Part shown: piece by piece, positions 12,155-23,438 of the stretch
Layout of the letters: each line of letters begins with the position of its first letter
Position numbering within the stretch: the first letter of the stretch is position 1
DNA from: Rhodocollybia butyracea
Taxonomy: Eukaryota > Basidiomycota > Agaricomycetes > Agaricales > Omphalotaceae
Length of the DNA stretch: 64,000 nt
Reading direction: 5' to 3'
NCBI GenBank assembly: GCA_015501585.1
Contig: JADNRY010000012.1
Coordinates: 62,001 to 126,000, forward strand
The notes under the pieces: generated by a model
What the model saw: only the letters and a program-made list of their open reading frames with translations
Database searches by the model: none
What the model was told of the DNA's origin: nothing
Program-made: the position numbers and the translations under genes

Positions 12155-12478
12155 TTATATGTCGTAGACTTGTCGCAAAATCTCCGTGTAGATCCCAAGT
12201 TTCAAGCCGTAAGTCACTTCAACCAGACCAGCTAGTAGACTTTTTCCACAATCTGCTGCTTCTTCCGGCTCTAAGTAACACCTGATTCCCTTCGTCCACA
12301 GCAATGCCGGTCTCAAGTCTTGCTCCAAGCAAAATGCCCGTCCAACAAACGTCACAATTTCCGTCAAGATGTCAAGCTCCTTTGAGGCAAATCGAATCAG
12401 CAAAGGGAGAAAACGCGGAGAAAGCAGACAAGATTTAATAACTCTTTCTGTTGAATCAGAGTTTACCCACCTCTTCAC
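12155..12478 (-). CDS. Hypothetical protein or gene fragment
   Basis: Not recognised. The minus-strand frame encodes a leucine-rich, apparently helical stretch, with LSPRFLPLLIRFASKELDIL and GKSLLAGLVEVTYGLKLGIY. The frame continues upstream to about 12525. A second protein-like stretch lies at about 12560-12680 on the same strand (ATG near 12675). The 54-nt intron-like gap between the two has GTGAGA/CTAG borders but leaves them in different phases. It may be a real small gene with a misread splice site, or a broken one. It sits only 130 bp upstream of the Msb1/Mug8 start, so it could also be 5' leader sequence. Confidence 0.3.
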   Translation of the reverse strand: MKRWVNSDSTERVIKSCLLSPRFLPLLIRFASKELDILTEIVTFVGRAFCLEQDLRPALLWTKGIRCYLEPEEAADCGKSLLAGLVEVTYGLKLGIYTEILRQVYDI

Positions 12479-13139
12479 AATTGCTTCCAGCTCGAGATTC
12501 CTTCTGTCTCCCCGTCGAGATTCACAGCTTTCTAGAATTCCAACCTCTTACTTTGAAGCTAAGATGGAAAGAACAGAGATCTCACGTAAGCATTAACACA
12601 CGCAGAAAGTCTGGTCCCTGTTTCCGATGCTATGCCAACCCGTGCGGACGCCGGCTGGAATTGATTAGGAGGGAGAGCAAGATACAAGGCGTCTGTCATT
12701 GCACTCACAAGGGCTCTGATCATCTTTGATTGCAGCCCTCAAGCAGGCTACTCTGGAAGCTCTCTATTATACCCCGACCCGCTGGGGGTTCAATTCCCTC
12801 ACAATGCACTAAGGAGCCACCATCAAGGTTATTTAAATAATTTCGACTTTCTTTCAAAATTATTTTAACGATAGCATCAAGCATGGTTTCTAGTCCGAGG
12901 TGCAGCGCTTGTTTGCTTACAGCAGTCTGCTTAAAAGTTTATAACTCCACGAACTTCATGGGCAATCCTGAATTCTGTCACTCGTAACTCTGCAAGTATT
13001 GATAACGTCGTCCGGCAGTCGTCCGGCAGTTCGACGCACTGCTGCCCATGTTTGTTTACCTAGAATCGTGTACCTTATATGTGATTAATTGTCCTTGAAG
13101 CTCAACATGGACACTCCACAAAAACGAGTCTGCTTAACA
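12479..13139. other. Intergenic with hairpin element
   Basis: Holds a 30-nt imperfect hairpin at about 12708-12742 (AGGGCT stem, AGCCCT partner) that resembles a second copy at 48447-48476. A B-box-like GGTTCAATTCC lies near 12786. There is a short direct repeat of CGTCCGGCAGT near 13010-13030. No convincing gene is present. Confidence 0.4.
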
Positions 13140-15448
13140 TCAGAACGGTACCTTCTGATAGACATACCTCGAAACCCCATCCTCCTGCAATACCCACTCT
13201 CTAACCAACCGGTACCCCTTCTTCCTAGGAAGCCATTTGATCCAGATAAACCAGTACCCTATCCCCACCGCCGACACGGAAAACGCTACTAATACGTGAG
13301 ACTATAGATCGCAAAGCGGGAAGCAAGTAGCAGTCAGATAAATCGAGTAAGAATGTACGTTACTTACCCAATATGGAAGATGCTCATAGGTTCTCGATCC
13401 AGATGACGGTGGAATTAGCGGCACAGTTACGAGGAAGAGGTTTGACAATGCGAATAACATTACGACGAGTTTTGGTGCACGGAAAGGAGGATTCCAGCGG
13501 TATGCCCGCAAATAAGACGTGTATAGTAACAACAGTCCAAAGGACACGAGCGTATTGATCAGAGCGGAGCAGTAGGAAGACACTGAAATTGCGCGAGTGA
13601 GTAACAGATTGATCGAAGGAAAGCTCATTGGCTGCTCACAACTAATCATGAAGAGATATGCGTCTCCAGGAGGTGGAAGAACCACAAACGCCACAGACAC
13701 AACATATTGAGTAAATAACCCCGCAAGCGGAGCGCCGAAAGGTTTATTCGATGCAAAGAAAGCAGAAAACGGAAGTAGCCCTTCTCTTCCAAGCTCTTGA
13801 ACAACTGAAAAGGACATCACGAAAAGTTAGGGATCATTATCCTGATGTGCGTACCTCGACCTTGGCTGAACTGTCCCGCAAGAAGATTCCCCAGAGTCGA
13901 GAGAGCGATGAACACGCTCAAGGCCTATTCTCGACAAACAATTTTCAAAAATCCAGAAACAAAAAGTATGCATCATGCTCACTCGTTCCATTTGTTCGCC
14001 GAATAGATTGCGGAAAAACAACGCACTTTGCACTATCAGAATCTTGGACGGACGATGAACTGAATCGAATTGGACTTACGCTACAATGCGTTTACTGCCT
14101 AAAATGTCATTCTTGGAAACGACAGCAAAGTACGCAATATTCACGAAGATGTACACAAAAAACACTGCTATCATGGCCAAGGGAGCGGCACGCTTGATCG
14201 TATTAACAGGGTCACGAACTTCGGAAAGGGCATAATTGGCTGTAGAGTAACCGACAAAGGACCTGCCAGAACAAATTAACGTGCGGTTATCAATTAACGA
14301 GAACCGATAAGACGTACCAGATAACGTTGTATAGCCCCGTTACAAACGCGTTCACATCCCCCCGGCTTCCTTCCCATAATTTGTCCCACTGGAAGTTGCT
14401 GGGGATCTCGTACCCTTGCTTGACAGCGAATGCTTCCACACCAATCAAACTTAGGATACCACATATTGCTATTGCAGAAAGGATAACCAACTTCAACAAG
14501 GCAAGAGCATTCTGGAGACGTAGGCCCCATTTGAGTAGTGACCCGTGAAGAAGCAGGATGAACGTCAAGCAAAGGAAGGCAACAAAGCGGGTGTTGTACC
14601 GAGAGGGTTCTTTGTCGAGGGCGTGGATTACATCTGGTATGCGAATGCTAAGAACGATTCAAACCGAGGACAGCGAAAAGCAAAATGTACATTCACCAAA
14701 TACGACACTGTTCGCTGCAGCTGAGCCCTTCCAAAAATGTGTGAATTCGGGAATTCGCAGTGACAAGGGAAATACCAACGATGATAACAGCGTATATTGA
14801 ATAAGCACAAGTGACAAGAAGTGTGTCTGGTTTTCGAAAGATGAATTCCAGATAGTTCTTTTCTCCTCCGCTACGAGGAAGGCCCTAGTTTGGACTATGA
14901 TGATAAACAAACCACTCGTAGTCAAAAGAAGATAACTGATCCCTCACAGTCCCTAGCTCAACATAGACCGCTGTGCCCACACCAGCTAAAGCAGCACCAA
15001 TGATCCACATGATAAGTGCAACACCTACACTACCAGATGTCCGAAGGATAACACTGGGTGTTGCATAGATCCTACGGTGGGTCAAATTGTGAACATGGCC
15101 GCTGGTAAGTATTTGAAGCGCACCCAGTCCCAATAACACGATTAAAGACCAGAAACATGGCACTGAATAGCCCTGTAGAACTGAGGCTTCAATTTTGGTC
15201 CTAAATCAAGAATTTTGCGTCTAACCCAGTTTCCGTCTTGCATGAGGAACGTTATCGAAAGATTCACCATGGCTTGCTAATATTTATATCAACTATGTGT
15301 AATTTACTAGGTCAAATGGCGTACATTGTCCTTCCGAGTTTCCACGGTGTAAAGCGTTTCCATGTATTGTACCAGTTATTGACTGCGTATCATCGCAGGT
15401 GCTTGATGATGCATGGATAAGTGGCGTGATTTCGGTGTCTTCAGGCAT
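13140..15448 (-). CDS. Amino-acid permease, high-affinity methionine permease type
   Basis: Twelve-helix APC-superfamily importer of the Mup1 type, expected in the plasma membrane. Start ATG at 15446-15448 (MPEDTEITPLIHASSS, acidic cytosolic tail). Exons then read ESFDNVPHARRKLGLFSAMF, NRVIGTG joined to IYATPSVILRTSGSVGVALI, RSGGEKNYLEFIFRKPD, a stretch with FTHFWKGSAAANSVVFGE, FVGYSTANYALSEVRDPVNT-like text, IFVNIAYFAVVSKNDILGSK, and ELGREGLLPFSAFFASNKPF. The last exon holds YWFIWIKWLPRKKGYRL before the stop at 13140-13142. The GTGIYATPS helix-1 motif is typical of the superfamily. About nine introns of about 50-60 nt interrupt it. Methionine specificity is inferred from family likeness only. 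Confidence 0.88.
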
Positions 15449-17918
15449 TTCCGTCAAACTTTGAAGAGAGTGTAGAGAGAGCCAAGAGTCCAGTTGACGA
15501 AGCTCGAACAGTTTTAGTCACCAGTCACCGGTGACGCGAACTGCACGTCTCACGTGATATACTTACTTCACTCACTTGTCACTCACTGACGATTTATATG
15601 CGAGCGCCAGATTCACGAAGTTACTTCTGATTGGACCGCGGGTTAATACAGCATAACGAGGAGAAGTTGACTTTCTGCTTGAGATAGGGGTGGAACTTGA
15701 AGTTGCTACCAGGAACGTTGGGACATTACTACTTGGACATTACAGCCAATCGTTAATAACGGCGTGGTAGAAACATCTTTGGCATATATGAGCTATAGCT
15801 CGCTATAACGCTTTTGCTATCCATTTGCGGATATCAGTGCTTGTATTTGAATGGACAAAAGCTGATAACATATCTTTGAGTTTTCCGCTTCCGTGTAAAC
15901 ATGTTTGTTTACGAGACTACGGCTACCCCTGTAGTTCTCCTTATATACGATCCAGGTTAAGAATTGGTAACAATTCTTAAATCTACCTTTTCGCGTAGCA
16001 GATACACCCCGGATCGTGCGTGTCTACATTCCGGCGTCCTGAGTTGCTTTGAGGTACGCTTTGTCCACATTGAGAAGTTGCTCGTCAACAAAATCTGCTA
16101 TCTGGCCTTACCAATCACCCTACTCTCGGAGCTGGCTGCAGTCACACGGAAAGAGTGCAAGACAGCTACATTTATTTAATTGGGAGCTCACGACAAACCT
16201 CAGCAGTGGAAATCAGCCCTGGGTCGTAAATTAAGGTGTTAAACAGTAGGATGGCACAATTATGCTCCTATTTCAGGCTACGGCTTGCGCCCGGACTCCC
16301 CCCACGCCCCCGCGTATTGCCGAAGTTCCTTAGTAAGTGCTCGTCCTCTATCATAGGACGTTTCAAGCTAACAAGATAATAAGGGAACTCACCAGAAGGC
16401 ATTCATCATTTGCGGGTGAACAACAGCTGATGATGGAAACTGAATGGAATTGTCATTAATGACCTCTGTTGTCCCTTTTTTTACTCCGCTGTGTATGTAG
16501 AGGGGGGAAAGACATCCCACCCACAGACCATTGAAATATCAACATTTCAGTGCTGTATACATCACAAACGTCATCAAAAGATGGCTAGATATCGGAACCG
16601 AAGGTGGGATCAAGTTCAACAGAAAGGTCATTAAATTCAGAAGCAAGTTTATGGTTCTATAAGTGCTCTAATAGGAAAAAACGCATCCAGAAACAACCAA
16701 ACTTATGGCGGATTCTCATTATGTTCTTCGAGTAACTCTCTTTGCTTTGCATTGAAGAACGATAGATAGGTGTCTGTAATATTAATAGTCAAAAAATCAA
16801 AAATCAGAATCAAGAGTGAAGAGACTCAAGAACATACTCCAACACAACCCAATAGAAGCATGGAACAGCAATCGCATTGATGTCGGTACCAAAGAAAAGT
16901 TAATTATTTGCGCAGGAATAAAAAGGCACCTGATAGAGTAGCGTATGGGAAGTTGAGCAGAATTTATCCAGAGTTGTCCCAAAATGGACTCACCAACCAC
17001 GCGCTAACGTTGAGGTGTAAGCCTGCCAGCAAGGACAGAGAGATAAAATGTCTGGAGGTACTTGACTTGTAAATCACATACATTTTTTATCCTAGGTATA
17101 GCTTCATCTGGTTGGCCTTCCAGGATACTCATTGTGCCAAAGAACATCGGTACCGTTACAACTGAGGGCCTTGATAGGTACAATAGTCAACAAACAGCAA
17201 TGGCAGCTTACATGGTGCTAATGCTAGCTGGTCAAGGGCAACCTAGAACGAAGATGATCAGAGATCGGTTCATCTACTAAGGGCGTGGCGGACGCAGGGT
17301 GTACCTTATATGTGATCGCACGCAGTTGGCTGGAAAATTGTCGACGGTTGATAAATTGGTACCACTTAGTGAGGACTGGTCCAAACAGACACGCTACGGG
17401 TGGAATGTCAGAGCACCTCCGAGCTTTAATAGACGCAAGGTTTATGTGAAAGCACGTACAACCGTAGAAAACAAAGCGAGCAGTCCTGGCAAACTAAATG
17501 TAAAACGCGTTGGCTTCGAGTTGTCAAGAATCAAGTATAATAGCGTACGTCATGATTCCCGAGTCCTTTGTTTTCAATGCCTTGCTGAGCTATAACATCT
17601 CCTGTACCAAATATGACAGCGGATGTTAAGCTCTGAGTGACCATTGGTCGTTTTGCAAATGCAGCACTAGTAGAAGCTATCAGGAAAGATGGTGAAGATT
17701 AACACAGTCCGAATGTATCAACCTGTATATCCCCAGTATCATTGTGGCCATGTTTGACCTGATAGAGACTGGAGACGTAGACGAAACAAGGAAGGGATGG
17801 CTTAAGCAAGTTGAAGCATGACTCCGAGGTGCTTGACGCGTGTTCTCGGGCCGATGGGCGCTCGTCGCGTACGATATAATAACCACGTGAGACTCTTTCA
17901 AGTTTTAGAACATCAGCC
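15449..17918. other. 2.5 kb intergenic region
   Basis: Shared upstream region between the permease (minus) and the zinc-ribbon gene (plus). Short open frames occur on both strands, but none shows a domain or a consistent exon pattern. No tRNA or clear inverted repeat was seen. Confidence 0.45.
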
Positions 17919-18769
17919 ATGTCGACGTCCACACCATCCACTATAATGCCTTCCACCATCTCATCAACCAAATGTAACCAATGCTCTGCGAATGCTGATC
18001 CAGGCTTTAAATCATGCACAAAATGTCGCTCGAGAAAAAAGCAGGCAAGGGAAAACAAGGCGCTCACTGCGTCAAAAAATCATTCAAGTAAAGGTTCTTC
18101 TGCGAAGCTTGTTGCGGCAGCTCCAACTCTGAAAAGAAAAAGCGCCGAGGAAGATGGGTCGATGCCAGCGAAGAAAATGAAACGCCATAGCACGGCAGGC
18201 TCTCATACGGCACGGAGTCTCCGTTTCCCCCTCTTTTTGTATTTTAACGCGCTCTTTTTTAGACTTCAGAGTCATCACGGAACGATCCGATGGCATTTGG
18301 ATTTGAATTCCAGACCTCGTCTGACCTGTACAAGAACCTGAAGAAGTACGCGCGCAAAAATGCTCGTATAAATTACAAGGCGTGCCACTCTATCGTTGCC
18401 GATCCCGCTTGGGACCTTGAAAAACGCGCGCAGCTAGTCGCTCGTGATATTCGAAAGATTTCCCACATATCCTTCAAGTGCGTCTTTGGTCAAGCCTCGA
18501 TTCTTCTGATTAAATAACTTCATATTCCTAGCCACAAAATGACCGCCGCCCCTGCTATGCAGTCTCAGATGTTCCACACATTACGTTTCCGTTGCACTTG
18601 CGCATCTAGTACTGCTGAAAGCTCGGAGGCCGTCTTGAAGCAGGGCAATCAGGACATGTCGAAAAACAGCAATCCCTGCACTGGGGAAATTGAGGTCACG
18701 GCCATGGAAGATAATCGTCATTCACTGGGATTCCCTGGACAACAAATCAGAGTTCACATCCGTCACTAG
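17919..18769 (+). CDS. Zinc-ribbon hypothetical protein
   Basis: Function unknown. Exon 1 starts MSTSTPSTIMPSTISSTKCN and carries CNQCSANADPGFKSCTKCRS, a C-x2-C-x10-C-x2-C zinc-binding motif. Basic Lys/Ser-rich sequence containing LKRKSAEED and PAKKMKRH, a probable nuclear localisation signal, follows. A 70-nt intron (donor GTCTCC, acceptor CTTCAG near 18266) leads to exon 2, with DPMAFGFEFQTSSDLYKNLK and DPAWDLEKRAQLVARDIRKI. A second intron (GTGCGT to CCTAG, about 18487-18531) leads to exon 3, with RFRCTCASSTAESSEAV and stop TAG at 18767-18769. The phase is consistent across both introns, which supports a real gene. A DNA- or RNA-binding role is only a guess from the zinc motif and the basic tract. 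Confidence 0.6.
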
Positions 18770-20398
18770 CATTTCGATACTTCTGTGCGGTTCATTACTT
18801 TCTGTATCTTCAGAGAAAATCGTGTTCAATGGTTCATGTTCAATTTATCTTCCTGCTGGTTTGCTTACCTAGAAATTTGCCTTATTACAAGTTCTGGTGT
18901 GGAGGTAATATCTTCAATAAAGAATACTCTCCATCAAATCTAACTCTTAGACAAGCTATATGGTGAATGAAATAACCATAAAGTCCCAAGCTACTAGTGA
19001 TCATGGCTACGGGTTACTCCGAAAGTCCGTTGGACGGAACGCTAAATAAAGATTCGGGGAGCTGGCAAATACTTCAAGATTGCTTCGCATCATGACTAGT
19101 ACCATTCAGGTAAATCATTGTCCATCGTATGTCGACCACATAGACGTGATGACAAGAGTCTGGTCTATTAGAATACTGCAGACATCATGATATTTTATCT
19201 TACTAATGTACATATGTACGCTTTGGCTTTCGTGGCGTACCAGGGTACCTGGGCGTACCTTCGACATGATTTATTCACTCCTACTGTACCTATAATATTC
19301 AACGCCAGCCTACAATGAGGTACCGTATTATAGACCATTTAAAATTCATCAGTGTCGGCGTTCCTAATATAGTCTCTTCACAGAGGAAGTCGCGCAGTGT
19401 CTATTAAATGAACGTCCTGGGAAGAATCAAGTACAAACGTGAAGGTATATGAGAGGATGCACGTTGGATGCTCACGCACAAAGCTTGAAGCTCTCTTGGG
19501 GGGCGCAGATACAAGGTAGTGGCAAACGCTTGAGGGGAACGGTTTCGAGACGAAACCTGTCGACCTTGGAAAGACACAAACTCGCTCGCCATTTGCCAAC
19601 CATTGCCCCGTGAATATAGGTCATATGAGGCAACAACAACGGAGAAACGTATCTGATAGTAATATAGCAAAGTTATAGTTAGTAGTGCGGACCTGTGCCT
19701 CATATTTTTACTACATTTACACACCACGAGAATACACGGACACGAGTATGTAGTTCTCAATGGAATTACTCACTTAAATATCATCCTACCCCTATTACTA
19801 GTTGGAGTTTTTCGGAAGTTTACTAGCTCAATCCAGGAAACATTTTGATGTACGTTAGCATGAGAATCTTCGGGACAGTGATTTTTGACGTAGTAGTACT
19901 AGACACTCTCGTTTTTTTGGCGATAGGTGTCATAGAAAAGAGAACAGTTGATACGCAGCTAATTCTGAATGGCCACAATATTGGTGTAATGTAACAGTGA
20001 CAAGAGATTGTCTCGTGGATGATATTTGAAACTTTGAGGGGTCAAGTTAAGTGTTGTTTAATATTGAATAAGATTTTTCACAAATTCCTTGGACGGCTTA
20101 AGGTTGATGATGCTGGTGAGTCTTCGACGGGAGTTTACTGAATAGAACGTCACTTGAAAGCAGATCAGAAGCTGTAGACCGATATAAAAGCCTTACGGGG
20201 AGATCACGAACAACCTTGCACCTTCGCTCAAAAATTTCTCCGACCGGAGAAAGTGAACTCGGAGCAATTTTTTCACCGTCACGTGTGCGATACTGATTCC
20301 ACTCCGACTCAAGTCTCGACTGGTCACCACTTTTACCCTCCTTCTATCCAGGAAATATTACGCATAATCAATCTCAGTTAGCTGCATATATTAGAACT
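18770..20398. other. 1.6 kb intergenic region
   Basis: No gene recognised. The 3' half is the promoter side of the cyclophilin gene. Confidence 0.45.
20183..20190 (+). promoter_or_regulatory. TATA-like box upstream of cyclophilin
   Basis: TATAAAAG lies about 210 bp before the cyclophilin start codon. Position and match are suggestive only. Confidence 0.35.
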
Positions 20399-21261
20399 AT
20401 GTGAGAAACTTCGCCCGCTCTAACATACGATTTGTTCCGAACGCTTGCAGGTCCAACGTTTTCGTGAGTCAGAACCGTGCATATATGCTCAAGCTGACGT
20501 TCAGGTTATAGTTCGATATATCAATCCAGGGTCAACCCTCTGGGCGCATAGTCTTCCAGCTATACGACCATGTTGTTCCTAGGACAGCCAGAAATTTTCG
20601 CGAATTGGCTACTGGCGAACATGGATTTGGTTACGCTGGCAGTATTTTCCATCGTATCCTTCCCAAGGTGAGATCCTATCCTTAAAGCGCATACATTGGC
20701 CTACACGATAAGCTACTTACATTACTCCAGTTCATGCTTCAAGGAGGAGACTTTACTGCTTACAATGGGACAGGAGGGCAGTCGATCTACGGCCCCCGGT
20801 TTACTGGTGAGGCGAATATTTTTTGGTCGGCAGAGTCTCATTCAATTCTAGACGAAAACTTCCGGGCCAGTCATTCCGAGCCTGGCACTCTTTCAATGGT
20901 AGCTACACCATGATAGCGACTGATAATCGATCCTCTATCTGCTTACACTTGGAAAACAGGCGAATTCCGGACCAAATACAAATGGGAGCCAGGTAAAAAA
21001 TGTAGCCTTCTATCGTGCAGCGACAGCTCATCACTAGTTTCTTGTCAAGTTTTTCATCACTACCGTGGCTACAAGATGGGTCAATGCTTTATTGAAACTC
21101 CACTATGCATACGCTGAACTATGGTCTAGCTAGATGGACGACATGTTGTGTTTGGCAAGGTAATCGAGGGTATGGAAGTCGTCAAGCAGATTGAAGCCCA
21201 AGGTTCAAATACCGGCCATCCAACTCGTCGGGTGACTATCACCAAGTCTGGGATCATTTAG
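20399..21261 (+). CDS. Cyclophilin A-type peptidyl-prolyl cis-trans isomerase
   Basis: Cytosolic prolyl isomerase and the target of cyclosporin A. Eight exons: 20399-20400, 20451-20463, 20512-20667, 20731-20806, 20852-20898, 20960-20992, 21050-21079 and 21130-21261. Together they give 489 nt (162 residues), the normal single-domain length. Conserved blocks are [26 protein letters not shown] joined to [16 protein letters not shown] (catalytic Arg, Phe and Gln), GPNTNGSQ joined to FFITT, and [16 protein letters not shown] (the drug-binding Trp). The start codon is split: AT is followed by a 50-nt intron and then G. There is no signal peptide or extra domain, so this is the cytosolic form. Confidence 0.95.
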
Positions 21262-22048
21262 AATTTTCTGACCTATCTTTACTTACTGTGTTCCCCGGAG
21301 AAATGACTGCTGCCGGTTGTATCAAAAAGTACATCTACTTGAAGCTCAAGTCGCACTATCTATTTTATTATTATTTTGGCTTACTTTCATTCTTCATACT
21401 TAATGTCTTGGACTCACCCACCAAAAATAATATCACAACATCGAAAATATTTGGAATGCTGGTTGCATCATACAAATTGAGATAGACCCCCTTGAGTGAC
21501 TATATGCACATTTGCACACATCACCGAGAACTTTGCGCTCAAAAAAATTCACGAAGACGTTCCTCAATATTACTATTTTTGTATATGTATCTGCTCCACT
21601 GCGGCAAGGGAGAAAGCGGATACTAATGAAAGATCAACAGCCTGAGAGAGGGGAGAGTGCCTAGGTATTAATAATTATTGGTGGAAACCGTTCCTATATG
21701 GGTTGCAAAGATTAGATATCGGTCTTGCTCCGTTTTAGCATAGATCGCAATTCTGAATTCGAGACTCTCCGCGTGCATCAGGATTCAGCGTGCATCAGCG
21801 CGGATCCCTACGATATTCTTGCTCCATACAGATCCATGGAAGTCAAAGTCGAATTACCCGGCTTCAGTTGAAGCAAGCAGTAACCCAAAACTCTGTCTGC
21901 TTCAAGTAAAACATCATTCTCATCGGTTGTTTTCCGTTTCATCCGAGTCGAATTTTCGGTAGGGACTACGCTGGGCAAACGCTGGGCTACGATTTTCTTC
22001 ACTCTTGTGAGTTGGACTGAAGCACATGACAGTCACAGTCCATCCAAC
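21262..22048. other. Intergenic 3' of cyclophilin
   Basis: AT-rich sequence with no recognisable gene. Short open frames at 21288 (+) and 21808 (-) lack support. Confidence 0.4.
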
Positions 22049-22214
22049 GTCACACTGCATGCAAATCAACATAACTTTTCATGGAAATAGTAAAATTATG
22101 CTAAAATTGGGTGAATATAGAAAGATTATGTTAAGATTGCATGAAATTCCATACAATTTTAACATAATCTTACTATTTCCACAAATATTTATGTAGATTT
22201 GCATGCAGTGTCAC
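22049..22214. mobile_element. MITE-like foldback element
   Basis: About 165 bp, AT-rich. The left end contains ACACTGCATGCAAATC and the right end its reverse complement GATTTGCATGCAGTGT. The inverted similarity continues inward for about 70 bp with blocks such as GGAAATAGTAA and ATTATGTTAA, so nearly the whole element folds into one hairpin. It has no coding capacity. Size, AT content and termini fit a miniature inverted-repeat transposable element. I do not see an unambiguous target-site duplication. Confidence 0.7.
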
Positions 22215-22558
22215 TCACTAGCCTTTGAACGGTCGTTTGTGCTAACGAGGATCTCGACAAACACCAGATTCCTCATTCTTGGAGGATTCTACATCTGACG
22301 GCCACAAAATATCGGAGCCGTCGCACTTGTATCTCACCTGAAGTAAAGAGGTTCGGCAGTTAGCGGATTGCCAGGTACCACCGGCAAAACAGCGGCAAAG
22401 TCTCCAACGATCTGAACGTTAAACGTTTAACAACGACAGCCTTGCCAATATGATATAAGTTACTACATACTCGAAAGATCGACGAAAGATCTAGCGGAGC
22501 GTAATGCATAATGGTAAGCTGGAAAAAAGTGTCTCAAGCTCATATCGTAATATACTAT
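22215..22558. other. Intergenic 3' of GST
   Basis: No gene seen. This is the downstream flank of the minus-strand GST gene. Confidence 0.4.
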
Positions 22559-23380
22559 TTACACCACCTGCGTATAATTGTCCAAGCTCTGTACAAAATC
22601 ACCCCATTTCCCTTTCTGCCAAGTCACGATATCTTTCCACTCTTCGCTCTCGCTCCCATACCCTGCTTTGCACCACTGTAGAATGCTTGCTAAAGCAAAA
22701 TCTGCAAATGTAGGACTATCCCCACACAAAAAATTGCCCCCCGTCTCCTCCTTGGCCTTGGTGTAATGGTCGCTTAACAAAAAGAGCCCTTTCTGGAACT
22801 CGGCCCATGCTTTTACGTTCTCCCGACCTCGTGGACCCCATTCCTCAAACTTGGTTCCATACGTAGCCTCCCTGGTCCTCCGGAAATAATCTTGACTCTT
22901 TCCCGGCGGAAGTTTTTCGACTACTTCCAAACGAACCCATGGACTACGAGGTGTCCGAGCCATGACCAGCTTGGAGAAACCATTCTGAAGCCCATGTGTA
23001 CCTTCTGGGAGGACTCGAGGGGTATTTGGGTACGTGATATCAAGATAAATAGCGATATCGAATGATTCAGAAATCGTTCTCTTCGTAGTCGGATCGTAGA
23101 TTACTGGGAGTGTGTATAATGGTGTGACGCCATCATCTTCAAAATCGGTCGGAGCTGCGCCGATTTTGAGGCAAAGGGGTTTAATGTCAGGATAGTGAAT
23201 CCATTCGGTTCGGTATGGAAGCCCTTTGTAGTTGAGACAGTATCTGCACTAAACGGATTCAATGTATACAGTCTAAACAAGCTCTGCTACGCACCTTGTC
23301 TTCCAAGTATTCGGGGACCAGCATACGCCCGGCTCTGCAAAAGGAATATCGTACAAAATTATCGTTTTATCGTCAGTCAT
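22559..23380 (-). CDS. Glutathione S-transferase-like protein
   Basis: Cytosolic GST-fold enzyme of the basidiomycete GstA/Ure2p-like type, expected to conjugate or reduce electrophiles with glutathione. Two exons: 23295-23380 (MTDDKTIILYDIPFAE, then WSPNTWKT) and 22559-23243. The N-terminal thioredoxin-fold domain reads YCLNYKGLPYRTEWIHYPDI, a stretch ending TPLYTLPVIYDP (cis-Pro after Leu) and ISESFDIAIYLD (the Ser that contacts the glutathione gamma-Glu). The C-terminal helical domain includes GNFLCGDSPTFADFALAS, with the conserved N-capping Ser-Pro-Thr and Asp. Total 256 residues. The single intron (51 nt) has GTGCGT/GTGCAG borders. The substrate is unknown. Confidence 0.88.
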
Positions 23381-23430
23381 AACTGAGCGGAAGAAAGGTT
23401 GACTATCAATCGATGATCATCACCATGTGG

Positions 23431-23438
23431 CTTTTATA
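23431..23438 (-). promoter_or_regulatory. TATA box of GST gene
   Basis: TATAAAAG on the minus strand, about 50 bp upstream of the GST start codon. Confidence 0.5.

Noticed and set aside
12720..12800. Possible tRNA because of a B-box-like GGTTCAATTCC and a good T-arm
   Set aside because: No 7-bp acceptor partner for ACAATGC, no convincing D arm or anticodon stem. At most a tRNA-derived relic.
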